From positions 124,001 to 188,000 of the forward strand of contig NZ_JBEBMX010000003.1 in NCBI RefSeq assembly GCF_043196875.1: 64,000 nt of DNA, read 5' to 3'. The stretch is from Saccharospirillum sp043196875. Its GTDB lineage: Bacteria > Pseudomonadota > Gammaproteobacteria > Pseudomonadales > Natronospirillaceae. The notes beneath the pieces are model-generated. The model ran no database searches and was not told the origin of the DNA. It saw only the letters and a program-made list of their open reading frames with translations. Below, in pieces: positions 9,150 through 17,101 of this stretch (positions are counted from its first letter, which is position 1; every line of letters begins with the position of its first letter). The translations under genes were made by a program, and so were the position numbers.

Positions 9150-9412
9150 TGGCGCTGCTGACCTTGAGTCGAAAACCCGACGACCAGCAGCTGGAGTTAT
9201 TCAACCTGTGGCTGACTGCAGATGATTGGGTGCTGCTCAGTGGTGATGCCCGGTCGATGATGTGGCAACCCAACCCAACACTTGCTAAAGGTTGTATTCG
9301 ACGCGAAGACGCCCAATCCATGGCTGGCACAGCGCATCCAGACTGGCTACTGATCGATGATGATGACTGGGTCCGACTGAGCGCCGAGCACTCTCCACTG
9401 GTTCACTGGTAA
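9149..9412 (+). CDS. tusB: Sulfur relay protein TusB
   Basis: The 87-residue DsrH-like third subunit of TusBCD. Its start codon overlaps the tusC stop (TAATG). The ordered pattern of WVLLSGDAR and a C-terminal HSPLVHW fits TusB, a family with poor sequence conservation, so context carries much of the call. tusE follows 14 bp later. Confidence 0.85.
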   Translation: MALLTLSRKPDDQQLELFNLWLTADDWVLLSGDARSMMWQPNPTLAKGCIRREDAQSMAGTAHPDWLLIDDDDWVRLSAEHSPLVHW

Positions 9413-9426
9413 TTAGATAACTCAAG

Positions 9427-9741
9427 ATGACCACTTTCGCCACCGATCACCTGGGCTTCCTCCAAGACGCCAACAGTTGGACCGAAGACTGGAGCCAACA
9501 ACAGGCTCAGCAACAGGGTCTCAATTTGACCGATGAGGATCTCAACATCATTAAGTCGCTGCGTGACTTCTATTTCCGCTACGACCTGTCTCCGGCCATG
9601 CGTCCCTTGGTGAAGCATCTGAAAACCGAATTTGGCGCCGAAGTGGGCAATTCCATCTATCTGATGCAGCGCTTCGGCGAGAGCCCAGCACGCATGCTGG
9701 CACTGTTGGCTGGCCTGCCCAAACCGAAGAATTGTCTATGA
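9427..9741 (+). CDS. tusE: Sulfurtransferase TusE (DsrC family)
   Basis: A 104-residue DsrC-fold protein that accepts persulfide sulfur from TusD and hands it to MnmA. The family signature WTEDWSQQQAQQQGL is at about 18-32, and LRDFYFRY is in the middle. The C-terminal arm GLPKPKNCL keeps the conserved penultimate Cys103, the sulfur carrier. It lacks the second arm cysteine of sulfite-reductase DsrC, which supports TusE rather than dissimilatory DsrC. It overlaps the following gene by ATGA at 9738-9741. Confidence 0.95.
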   Translation: MTTFATDHLGFLQDANSWTEDWSQQQAQQQGLNLTDEDLNIIKSLRDFYFRYDLSPAMRPLVKHLKTEFGAEVGNSIYLMQRFGESPARMLALLAGLPKPKNCL

Positions 9742-10706
9742 GTGAAACGCTGACCTTTGCTCAGTTGGTTCGTACCCTCGGTCGTGGCCGCAAAGGCAGC
9801 CGCTCGTTAACCCGCGAAGAAGCAAAGTTCGCCATGGAGGAGATCTGGGCTGGTCGGGAAACGCCGGCGCAATTAGGCGCCATGCTGATGCTGATGCGGG
9901 TTAAAGAAGAAACGCCGGATGAACTGGCGGGTATGCTCGATGCGGCTCGCAACAACTTGCCGACCTGGCAAGGTAGAGACATTCGCATTGACTGGCCGGC
10001 TTATGCCGGCAAACGTCGTCAGCCGTCCTGGTATGTACTGGCCGCCTGGGCGTTAGCACGGGCGGGATATCCGGTGTTAATGCATGGCGGTGGCGAACAT
10101 ACCGCCGGACGACAATACGCGCGCCAGGCATGTGAGGCCTTGGGCATTCCGGTTGCTGATAATTGGCAGCAAGCTCAACAACTCAGCCTGGACGAGCCAT
10201 TGGTTTACTGCGCGTTGGACAGTTTTGCGCCCAAGCTGTCACACATCGTCGATATGAAGGCAGAACTGGGTTTGCGTTCACCCATCAATACGCTGGTACG
10301 TCACCTCAACCCGGCTGCCGCTGATGTCACTATTCAGGGCATGTTCCACATGCCCTACCAGGCGATACACCATGAAACCGCTCGTGCCCTGGGAGATACC
10401 CGCAACGTAGTTCTCAAAGGCGACAGTGGCGAATTTGAAGTCCGTCCGGATGCCGATCAAACCGTTTTGATGCTAAGCCCACATCAGGACGAAGCAGTGG
10501 CGGTACCTCGAGTACTGGCCAAGCGAGCCGTCCGCCCACCCGAGCCGGATCTGCGCAGTTTAGTCGATACCTGGTCCGGCCAGATCAAGCCCGACTATGG
10601 TTTGGCCGCCGTCGAGGAAACCATGGCGTTGATTCTGATGCTGACGGATGACCTGGACTTGGTTAAAGCTCGCGAACGCGCCCGGGACATTTGGCACGCT
10701 CGCTGA
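9738..10706 (+). CDS. ybiB: YbiB/TrpD2-like glycosyltransferase-family protein
   Basis: A 322-residue protein of the anthranilate phosphoribosyltransferase fold. The helical N-terminal domain (about 1-75) carries SRSLTREEAKFAMEEIWAG, and the alpha/beta domain contains VLMHGGGEHTAGR. The usual PRPP-binding glycine loop of TrpD is not intact, as expected for TrpD2/YbiB; E. coli YbiB binds nucleic acid and is damage-inducible. The ATG at 9738 overlaps the tusE stop; a TTG six bases earlier is also in frame but less likely. Coupling to tusE suggests co-expression with the tRNA-thiolation relay, which is inference. Confidence 0.88.
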   Translation: MSETLTFAQLVRTLGRGRKGSRSLTREEAKFAMEEIWAGRETPAQLGAMLMLMRVKEETPDELAGMLDAARNNLPTWQGRDIRIDWPAYAGKRRQPSWYVLAAWALARAGYPVLMHGGGEHTAGRQYARQACEALGIPVADNWQQAQQLSLDEPLVYCALDSFAPKLSHIVDMKAELGLRSPINTLVRHLNPAAADVTIQGMFHMPYQAIHHETARALGDTRNVVLKGDSGEFEVRPDADQTVLMLSPHQDEAVAVPRVLAKRAVRPPEPDLRSLVDTWSGQIKPDYGLAAVEETMALILMLTDDLDLVKARERARDIWHAR

Positions 10707-10715
10707 TGCTGATCA

Positions 10716-11471
10716 CTAAACTGCGTCCCACCCACCATCGGCGGCGATCACGGCACCGTTGATACGGCGTGATTCGTCACTGGCCAGAAACAATGCCAGG
10801 TCGGCAATGTCGCTGGCATCCAAGACGGCGGGAATCAAAGCGGCAAACTCCCCGGTTCTGGCGGCGCCGACGGCGTCCAGTTTGTCCTGCGGCATGGAAT
10901 CAGAGATATGGGTCGCTGTGGCTCCTGGTGCAATCAGATTGCAGCGCACCCCGTTTTTGGCATACATCCAGGCGGTGTTCTGACTCAAACCCAGCAGTCC
11001 GTGTTTGGACGCAGTATAAGCAGCACCGGCTGCAGCGCCGTGTTTACTGGCTGTTGAACCGACATTGACGATGCATCCCTGAGTTCGTTTCAATTCCGGC
11101 ATGGCCCGGCGCATGGTGTACATCGGGCCGTAGAGATTTACCCCCAACACCCGATTCCAGACCTCATCGCCAAGCTCCCCGACACCTTGCATATAGTCCA
11201 TGATGCCAGCGTTGTTGCAGAGAATATCCAAACGGCCAAAGCGATCCAGCGCCGCTTGCACCAGCGCATCGGCTGTGGCCGGATTGGAAATATCACCAGC
11301 GACAGTCACCACAGACACGCCGCCGATCTCCATGGCCACTGCATCCAATCGATCGGTAGCAATATCACCAATCACCAAGGCAGCACCTTCAGCAGCAAAA
11401 CGCTGAGCAATGGCTTTGCCCATGCCAGAGCCGGCTCCTGTCACGATGGCCACTTTGTCGTTAAGTCTCAT
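10716..11471 (-). CDS. Short-chain dehydrogenase/reductase (SDR)
   Basis: A 251-residue classical SDR oxidoreductase. The cofactor motif TGAGSGMG is at 11-18, NNAG at 86-89, the catalytic Ser at 139 and YTASK at 152-156. Asp36 at the end of beta-2 (IGDI) suggests NAD rather than NADP. The substrate is unknown. The gene is convergent with ybiB, nine bases between the stops, with no obvious terminator. A strong SD (AAGGAGG) and the start codon lie inside a perfect 15-bp inverted repeat (11466-11508), so translation may be gated by RNA structure or transcription by a DNA-binding dimer. Confidence 0.9.
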   Translation of the reverse strand: MRLNDKVAIVTGAGSGMGKAIAQRFAAEGAALVIGDIATDRLDAVAMEIGGVSVVTVAGDISNPATADALVQAALDRFGRLDILCNNAGIMDYMQGVGELGDEVWNRVLGVNLYGPMYTMRRAMPELKRTQGCIVNVGSTASKHGAAAGAAYTASKHGLLGLSQNTAWMYAKNGVRCNLIAPGATATHISDSMPQDKLDAVGAARTGEFAALIPAVLDASDIADLALFLASDESRRINGAVIAADGGWDAV

Positions 11472-11508
11472 ACTGACCTCCTTTTTGCTGTTAGAGGTCA
11501 GTATGAGA
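11466..11508 (-). promoter_or_regulatory. Perfect 15-bp inverted repeat over the SDR start
   Basis: The arms 11466-11480 (TCTCATACTGACCTC) and 11494-11508 are exact reverse complements separated by 13 bases. On the gene's strand the downstream arm contains the SD GGAGG and the ATG, and the upstream arm contains the matching anti-SD GACCTC. In mRNA this would form a 15-bp hairpin hiding both. As DNA it could also serve as an operator. Confidence 0.85.
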
Positions 11509-11693
11509 TCACCGGCGTCCCAGCATGCTGATCCGCATCAGTGTTCGCGTGGCAGTCTCTTCGAGAAACTGGCACAGGTTTTGAGATAGCAAGGTAGCGC
11601 CGACGCATTTGTTGGAATTGGCGCCCGATAACGCACTCTTTAGGGGCATTGCAGCCCCGTCAGTGCGCCAAAACCGTGAAAGAGGAAGAGACA

Positions 11694-11909
11694 ATGACTG
11701 AGCCTGGAGCTATTGCGTTAACAGCCAAGCAACAGCACCTGTTGATGGCGAGTGTATTTTTTGTCGGAATCTTGTTGCTGCTGGTAGCATCGGCCGTCTT
11801 GGGCGCTGCGCTGCTCGGCATGGTTCCGGTAGAGGCGGCCAGCATGGGATTGATGCCACTGATCAGTGGTCTGGCGTCGATTGCGGCGGCGGTTTTTCTG
11901 TCGTCTTAA
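11694..11909 (+). CDS. Small two-helix membrane protein
   Basis: A 71-residue hydrophobic protein I do not recognise. Two predicted membrane helices lie at about residues 15-37 and 46-69, with a short polar N-terminus MTEPGAIALTAKQQ. The ATG at 11694 is preceded by AGAGGAAGAG, a good SD. An in-frame upstream start would add 15 polar residues without an SD. It stands alone between the SDR and cysG, with a strong hairpin after its stop. No function is proposed. Confidence 0.6.
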   Translation: MTEPGAIALTAKQQHLLMASVFFVGILLLLVASAVLGAALLGMVPVEAASMGLMPLISGLASIAAAVFLSS

Positions 11910-11921
11910 GCGGTTTACGAC

Positions 11922-11942
11922 GGCCGGTTAAATTGACCGGCC
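11922..11942. terminator. Hairpin between the small membrane gene and cysG
   Basis: GGCCGGT (11922-11928) pairs with ACCGGCC (11936-11942) across a seven-base loop. Downstream on the plus strand is a pyrimidine-rich but interrupted tract, so it is a moderate terminator candidate. It lies between convergent stops and could serve both strands. Confidence 0.5.
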
Positions 11943-11962
11943 CTTCCCTTCTTATCAGTCGA

Positions 11963-13354
11963 TCACTCAGCTTTATCCTGCATCACCGTTCCCGCCCAGT
12001 TCAAACGCTCATGCAAGGACACTACCTCACCGACGATCGTTAAGGTCGGCGCTTGAGGTGGATCCTGTTCGATCATGGCCGGCATCGTAGCCAGAGTACC
12101 AATCCACAGACGCTGTTCTGGCGTTGTCCCTTTCTGTACCAGGGCGACAGGCGTGTCCGGCGAACGACCATGCTGGATCAGCTTGTTGCAGATTTTAGGC
12201 AGGCCAAGCAGACCCATATAAAAAACCACCGTCTGCTGCGTGGATGCCAGTTCAGTCCAGGGCAAATCCAGACTGCCGTCTTTAAGATGGCCGGTGACAA
12301 AGCGTACCGACTGAGCGAAGTCACGGTGAGTTAATGGAATGCCGGTGTAGCTGGCACAACCGGATGCGGCGGTGATGCCCGGTACCACCTGGAACGGAAT
12401 GCCATTGGCCGCCAATAGATCAATCTCTTCACCACCGCGACCAAAGATAAAAGGATCGCCGCCTTTCAAACGCAGTACCCGCTTGCCTTGGCGCGCCAGA
12501 TCGACCAGTAACTGATTGATATCCTGCTGCGGCACGGCGTGTTCAGAGCGGCGTTTACCGACGTACAAGCGCTCGGCATCACGGCGCACCAGGTCCAAAA
12601 TTGCTTCCGGCACTAAGCGGTCGTGCAAAACCACATCAGCTTGCTGCATCAGCCGAAGCGCTTTAAACGTCAACAAATCAGGGTCACCCGGGCCGGCACC
12701 GACCAGATAGACCTCGCCCAGTTGCGCTTGGTCCGGCTCATCCAGTTGCCGCTGCAGTTCTTGCTCGGCCTGAGTCAGACGACCGGCATAGACGTGCTCG
12801 GCAACGGTACCGTTGAGGATCTTTTCCCAGAAATAACGACGATCATCGAGGCGCTTAAAACGTGCCTTAACGGCGCTTCGAAACCGTGCCGCCAGCTTGG
12901 CGAGCTGACCATAACTGGCGGGAATACTGCTCTCCAGCTTGGCACGAATCGACCGGGCCAGAACCGGCGCCTGGCCGCTGGAGGTGATGGCGATTACCAG
13001 AGGGTCGCGATCGACGATGGATGGGAAGATGACGTCACAGAGCTCCGGCGAATCAACAACGTTGATCAACACCTTGCGCGCCCTGGCCTGCTCGCTGACT
13101 TGACGGTTCAGAGCGTCGTTGTCGGTAGCGGCGACCACCAGAGCCACGTCATCAATATCGTCCGGCTGAAAAGGTCGCTCAATGCAGTGGCATTCCGGCC
13201 AGGCACGAATGGTATCGAGGATATCCGGCGCAACGACTTTGAGCTGACAGCCGGCGCGGCGCAGCAAGCCGATCTTGCGTAAGGCAATATCGCCACCGCC
13301 AACGACCAGGACGGTCTTGTCTTGCAGGCGATGAAACAGCGGGAAATAGTGCAC
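11963..13354 (-). CDS. cysG: Siroheme synthase CysG
   Basis: A 463-residue trifunctional enzyme making siroheme from uroporphyrinogen III. The N-terminal half (1 to about 200) is the NAD-dependent precorrin-2 dehydrogenase/ferrochelatase, with VVGGGDIALRKIGLL near residue 16 and the IVDRDPLVIAITSSGQAPVL segment of the active site. The C-terminal half (about 215-450) is the SAM methyltransferase, starting VYLVGAGPGDPDLLT. The start is GTG at 13354 with SD AAGAGG. It is separated from serS by a terminator, so it may be independently expressed. Siroheme serves sulfite and nitrite reductases. Confidence 0.96.
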   Translation of the reverse strand: MHYFPLFHRLQDKTVLVVGGGDIALRKIGLLRRAGCQLKVVAPDILDTIRAWPECHCIERPFQPDDIDDVALVVAATDNDALNRQVSEQARARKVLINVVDSPELCDVIFPSIVDRDPLVIAITSSGQAPVLARSIRAKLESSIPASYGQLAKLAARFRSAVKARFKRLDDRRYFWEKILNGTVAEHVYAGRLTQAEQELQRQLDEPDQAQLGEVYLVGAGPGDPDLLTFKALRLMQQADVVLHDRLVPEAILDLVRRDAERLYVGKRRSEHAVPQQDINQLLVDLARQGKRVLRLKGGDPFIFGRGGEEIDLLAANGIPFQVVPGITAASGCASYTGIPLTHRDFAQSVRFVTGHLKDGSLDLPWTELASTQQTVVFYMGLLGLPKICNKLIQHGRSPDTPVALVQKGTTPEQRLWIGTLATMPAMIEQDPPQAPTLTIVGEVVSLHERLNWAGTVMQDKAE

Positions 13355-13378
13355 GGTCAGCCTCTTTGCCTATTCGAT

Positions 13379-13406
13379 AAAAGCCCCGGTCTAAACCGGG
13401 GCTTTT
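13379..13406 (-). terminator. Terminator after serS
   Basis: A perfect 12-bp stem (13379-13390 with 13395-13406, core AAGCCCCGGT) with a CTAA loop, directly after the serS stop on the minus strand. The T-rich end of the stem supplies the terminal U tract. Confidence 0.8.
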
Positions 13407-13408
13407 GA

Positions 13409-14698
13409 TCAAGCCGTTAACCGCTCCAGACCGCCCATATAAGGACGCAGCACTGCTGGCACGGTGACGGAACCGTCGGCGTTCTGATAGTTCTCCAACA
13501 CCGCGACCAGGGTCCGACCGACGGCCAGACCCGAACCGTTCAGAGTATGCAGCAGCTCCGGCTTGTTGGTCTCCGGGTTACGGTAACGCCCTTGCATACG
13601 ACGCGCCTGATAGTCGGTCATATTGGAGCAGGAAGAGATTTCACGGTAGGCATTCTGCGCCGGCAACCAGACTTCCAGATCGTAAGTCTTGGCGGCACTG
13701 AAACCGAGATCACCCCCACACAGCAGCACCTTACGGTACGGCAGTTCCAGTTTCTGCAGAATGGTTTCGGCGTGGCCTACCAGGGCTTCCAACGCATCCA
13801 TGGAAGTTTCCGGACGCACCAGATGCACCAGTTCAACTTTTTCAAACTGGTGCTGGCGAATCATACCGCGCACGTCCCGTCCGTAGCTGCCCGCTTCACT
13901 TCGATAGCACAAGGTATGAGCGGCAAAGCGCAACGGCAAGCTGGCGGCGTCGAGAATTTCATCGCGCGCCAAGTTGGTCAGCGGTACTTCGGCGGTTGGA
14001 ATCAGGTAGTAATCCTGATCGACATTGAGCTTGAACAGATCTTCTTCGAACTTGGGCAACTGACCCGTGCCAACCAGAGAATCGCGATTGACGATGGTCG
14101 GAACATTGGCTTCCAGGTAGCCGTGCTCGTCGACATGGGTATTGAGCATAAACTGCGCCAGGGCGCGGTGCAGACGCGCTACTGGGCCGCTCATCACCGC
14201 AAAGCGGCTGCCGGTCAGCTTGGCGGCTTGTTCAAAATCGAGCCCACCGATAGCGGCACCAACGTCGACGTGATCTTTAACCTCAAAATCAAACTGACGA
14301 GGCTCACCCCAGCGGCTCACTTCGAGGTTATCGTTTTCATCCTTGCCTGCCGGCACGGCTTCGTCCGGCACGTTGGGGATGTTCTGCATAAAGGCATCGA
14401 GGTCAGCCTGAACGTCTTTAAGTTCAGCTTCACGGGCGCCCAATTTGGCGGCGATGTCATCCAGTACTTTCTGCACTTCAGCCTTGGCATCGTCAACGCT
14501 CATGCCCTGGCCTACCAGCTGACCAATCTGTTTAGAGGCTTTCTTGCGCTCGGCCTGCAGCTGTTCGGTTTCGACCTGCAAGCCCTTGCGCCGGGACTCC
14601 AATGACTCAAACGCGGACACATCCAGAGAGAAGCCTTTAACCTTCAAGCGGGCAGCCAGAGGTTCAATGTCCTGTCGCAGGCGTTTGATGTCGAGCAT
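13409..14698 (-). CDS. serS: Seryl-tRNA synthetase
   Basis: A 429-residue class II synthetase that charges tRNA-Ser. The N-terminal antiparallel coiled-coil arm (about 27-105) precedes the catalytic core. Motif 2 is in CYRSEAGSYGRDVRGMIRQH with HQFEKVELV, and motif 3 is GSGLAVGRTLVAVLEN near the C-terminus. The length is typical. SD AGGA precedes the ATG. It lies downstream of crcB within the ftsK-lolA-rarA-crcB-serS order common in gammaproteobacteria, with 63 bp before it. Confidence 0.98.
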   Translation of the reverse strand: MLDIKRLRQDIEPLAARLKVKGFSLDVSAFESLESRRKGLQVETEQLQAERKKASKQIGQLVGQGMSVDDAKAEVQKVLDDIAAKLGAREAELKDVQADLDAFMQNIPNVPDEAVPAGKDENDNLEVSRWGEPRQFDFEVKDHVDVGAAIGGLDFEQAAKLTGSRFAVMSGPVARLHRALAQFMLNTHVDEHGYLEANVPTIVNRDSLVGTGQLPKFEEDLFKLNVDQDYYLIPTAEVPLTNLARDEILDAASLPLRFAAHTLCYRSEAGSYGRDVRGMIRQHQFEKVELVHLVRPETSMDALEALVGHAETILQKLELPYRKVLLCGGDLGFSAAKTYDLEVWLPAQNAYREISSCSNMTDYQARRMQGRYRNPETNKPELLHTLNGSGLAVGRTLVAVLENYQNADGSVTVPAVLRPYMGGLERLTA

Positions 14699-14761
14699 GG
14701 AAAGCAGTTCCTGTTTAAGAGTCAGTAGAAAGGGGTTAACCGGCCCGAACGGGCCGACGTA

Positions 14762-15151
14762 TTAGAATAACAGCTTGGCAACCCCTAAGCCCAGAGCAGC
14801 GGCAGCCAGACAGGCCAATACCGAGACCAAAATATAGAGTAGCGCTGAGACATAATGCTGTTGTTCAACCAGCACCAGACTCTCGATGGCAAAACTGGAG
14901 AAGGTGGTAAAGGCGCCGAGCATGCCGACGACAATCAACGAGCGCCCCACTCCACTGGGATCGGTATGCTTCAGGGCAAAAAATACAAAGGCGATGCCGA
15001 TAATAAAACTGCCGGTCACATTGGCGACCAGAGTGCCCCAGGGAAAGTGACCGCCATCATGACGATTTACCAGTTGCACGACGCCAAAACGTCCCATGGC
15101 GCCCAGCGCGCCACCGATGGCCACCGCCAGCCAATGTGCCAATCCCAACAT
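14762..15151 (-). CDS. crcB: Fluoride channel CrcB/Fluc
   Basis: A 129-residue protein with four membrane helices that forms a dual-topology dimeric fluoride exporter in the inner membrane. Conserved features are the GALGAMGRFGV motif (about 14-24), WGTLVANVTGSF with the channel Asn, and the TFSSF segment near 83-87. It is four bases downstream of rarA and presumably in its operon. I see no fluoride riboswitch upstream, as expected for an internal operon gene. Confidence 0.95.
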   Translation of the reverse strand: MLGLAHWLAVAIGGALGAMGRFGVVQLVNRHDGGHFPWGTLVANVTGSFIIGIAFVFFALKHTDPSGVGRSLIVVGMLGAFTTFSSFAIESLVLVEQQHYVSALLYILVSVLACLAAAALGLGVAKLLF

Positions 15152-15155
15152 CGGT

Positions 15156-16478
15156 TCAGTCCCCTTTATGTTGTGCGTCGGCGTCCAGCTGGCGCAGGAA
15201 AACCAATTTTTCGGCGATCTTTTTCTCTAAACCACGATCAACCGGTTGGTAAAAACGTTCATCGCCTAATTCTTCCGGCAGATAGCGTTCACCGGCGGCA
15301 TAGGCATGAGGCTCATCGTGCGCATAGCGATAAGCGGCGCCATACCCCAGATCTTTCATCAAGCCAGTCGGTGCGTTGCGCAAATGCACCGGCACTTCGC
15401 GACTGCGATCCGAACGCACCACTTCCATCATCCGATTAAAGGCACTGTAGACGGCGTTACTCTTGGGCGCGCACGCCAGGTAAACACAAGCATGTGCCAA
15501 GGCCAGTTCGCCTTCGGGTGTGCCCAGACGCTCCTGAACCTGCCAGGCATCCATGGCGATGGTCAGGGCGCGCGGATCGGCATTACCGATGTCTTCACTG
15601 GCCATCCGCACCAGGCGCCGGGCGATATAGAACGGATCGCAGCCGCCATCAATCATGCGGCACAACCAATACAGGGCACCATCGGGTGACGAACCACGCA
15701 CGCTCTTGTGCAGTGCGGAAATCTGGTCGTAAAAAGCATCGCCGCCTTTATCAAAACGCCGAGTTTGGCCCTGAGTCATCTGGCCCAGACGTTCAGCAGT
15801 CAAACCAAGCGGATCGTCAGCATAGAGGTCGGCAGCCAATTCCAGCAGGTTATAGAGCCGGCGGGCGTCACCATCGGCCAGGCGAAACAGCGGCAACTGA
15901 GCTTCTTCGGCGATAACTAACTGACCTACCTTGGCATCGGCGGCCTGAGCTTGCTTAAGCAGCAGCGCCATATCGTCGTCTTCGAGCGACTTCAGCGGAT
16001 AAACGCGCGCCCGCGATAACAACGCCGCATTCAGTTCGAAACTGGGATTTTCCGTGGTGGCGCCAACAAAGACGAAGGTACCGTCTTCGACATAGGGCAA
16101 GAAGGCATCTTGCTGAGCTTTATTGAAGCGATGGACTTCGTCGACAAACAACAGAGTTCGCCTGCCCTCTACCGCGGCCTGCTTGGCCCGCTCTGCTGCA
16201 GCTTTGATGTCTTTGACGCCCGCCTGAACGGCAGACAAAGGTTCAAACCGACTGGAGGTACTGTGGGCCAGCAAACGAGCCAGGGTTGTTTTACCCACAC
16301 CCGGCGGGCCCCAGAAAATCATCGAATGGATTTGGTCGCGCTCTATGGCCTGACGCAGCGGCTGATCCGGGCCCAAGACATGCTTCTGGCCGACGTAATC
16401 GTCCAGCGACGTCGGTCGCAGGCGTTCAGCCAGGGGTTTGAAGGCATCATTGGCGTCGGCAGCGAAAAGATCCATCAC
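15156..16478 (-). CDS. rarA: Replication-associated recombination protein RarA (MgsA)
   Basis: A 440-residue AAA+ ATPase related to clamp loaders that acts at stalled forks. Walker A GPPGVGKT is at 57-64, and Walker B is followed by DEVHRFNKAQQDAFL. Sensor and C-terminal tetramerisation regions are present (VRGSSPDGALYWLCRMIDGG). It starts inside the lolA stop (ATGA overlap), so the two are translationally coupled. Confidence 0.97.
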   Translation of the reverse strand: MMDLFAADANDAFKPLAERLRPTSLDDYVGQKHVLGPDQPLRQAIERDQIHSMIFWGPPGVGKTTLARLLAHSTSSRFEPLSAVQAGVKDIKAAAERAKQAAVEGRRTLLFVDEVHRFNKAQQDAFLPYVEDGTFVFVGATTENPSFELNAALLSRARVYPLKSLEDDDMALLLKQAQAADAKVGQLVIAEEAQLPLFRLADGDARRLYNLLELAADLYADDPLGLTAERLGQMTQGQTRRFDKGGDAFYDQISALHKSVRGSSPDGALYWLCRMIDGGCDPFYIARRLVRMASEDIGNADPRALTIAMDAWQVQERLGTPEGELALAHACVYLACAPKSNAVYSAFNRMMEVVRSDRSREVPVHLRNAPTGLMKDLGYGAAYRYAHDEPHAYAAGERYLPEELGDERFYQPVDRGLEKKIAEKLVFLRQLDADAQHKGD

Positions 16479-17092
16479 ATCTGCTCGAAAACGTCCGTGC
16501 CAGCCGGCGGTTCAAACTCGAAGGTAGCGGCCGGGAAATTCATACCAGTGCGCACGTCGTTAAAACGGATTCGCGTGTCCTGTCCCAGGTTGTCGGTCAG
16601 GCGTAATTGGCTGATCACACCGTCAACAAAGACCAGCGTCAGCTCACTGAACATCGCATCTTCATCGGTGGGATAGAGCTGATAACTGGTCAATTCATCA
16701 TTGGCCGCTTCGGTCACCTCATAGGAAGTCGACAGCGTTGAGCGTGGCTGGGTGAGAATCATCGCCGGAGACTGCCGAATCTGATCAGCAACCGGTTGAT
16801 AGGTTGCTTGCGCCAGGTCCGGATCGTAGACCCAGAGCGTGTCACCATCGGAGATGACACTTTGTTCATACGGCTCGCTGACCTGCCAAACGAACTTCAG
16901 CGGCCGGGCAATTTGCATCAGGCCGCTGGAACGTTCGCCTCGCAATTCACCTTCGGCGTAGGTTTCTTGTTCAAACTCAGCACTCAGGTTTGAAGTGGCT
17001 TCCAAACGCTCAATCAAGCGCTCACGTGCTGCTTCATCGGCCAGTGCAGAGAAGCTGGCGGTGGCCAACAACAGTGATAACAGAACTTTCAT
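16475..17092 (-). CDS. lolA: Outer-membrane lipoprotein carrier LolA
   Basis: A 205-residue periplasmic chaperone that carries lipoproteins from LolCDE to LolB. The signal peptide (about 1-18) ends SALA. The mature part has the LolA pattern LSAEFEQ followed by GLMQIARPLKFVWQVSEPYEQ and a DGDTLWVYDPDL strand. SD GGAG lies upstream, and the gene starts nine bases after ftsK. Confidence 0.95.
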   Translation of the reverse strand: MKVLLSLLLATASFSALADEAARERLIERLEATSNLSAEFEQETYAEGELRGERSSGLMQIARPLKFVWQVSEPYEQSVISDGDTLWVYDPDLAQATYQPVADQIRQSPAMILTQPRSTLSTSYEVTEAANDELTSYQLYPTDEDAMFSELTLVFVDGVISQLRLTDNLGQDTRIRFNDVRTGMNFPAATFEFEPPAGTDVFEQM

Positions 17093-17101
17093 ACGGACTC
17101 C

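Noticed and set aside
13547..14605. A 352-codon plus-strand open frame
   Set aside because: It lies wholly antisense to serS, whose product is full length and highly conserved; the open frame reflects codon bias of the real gene.
14739..14757. CGGCCC/GGGCCG hairpin between crcB and serS
   Set aside because: It lies upstream of crcB's strand start of serS with no U tract; too weak to call a terminator, and the operon order argues against one.
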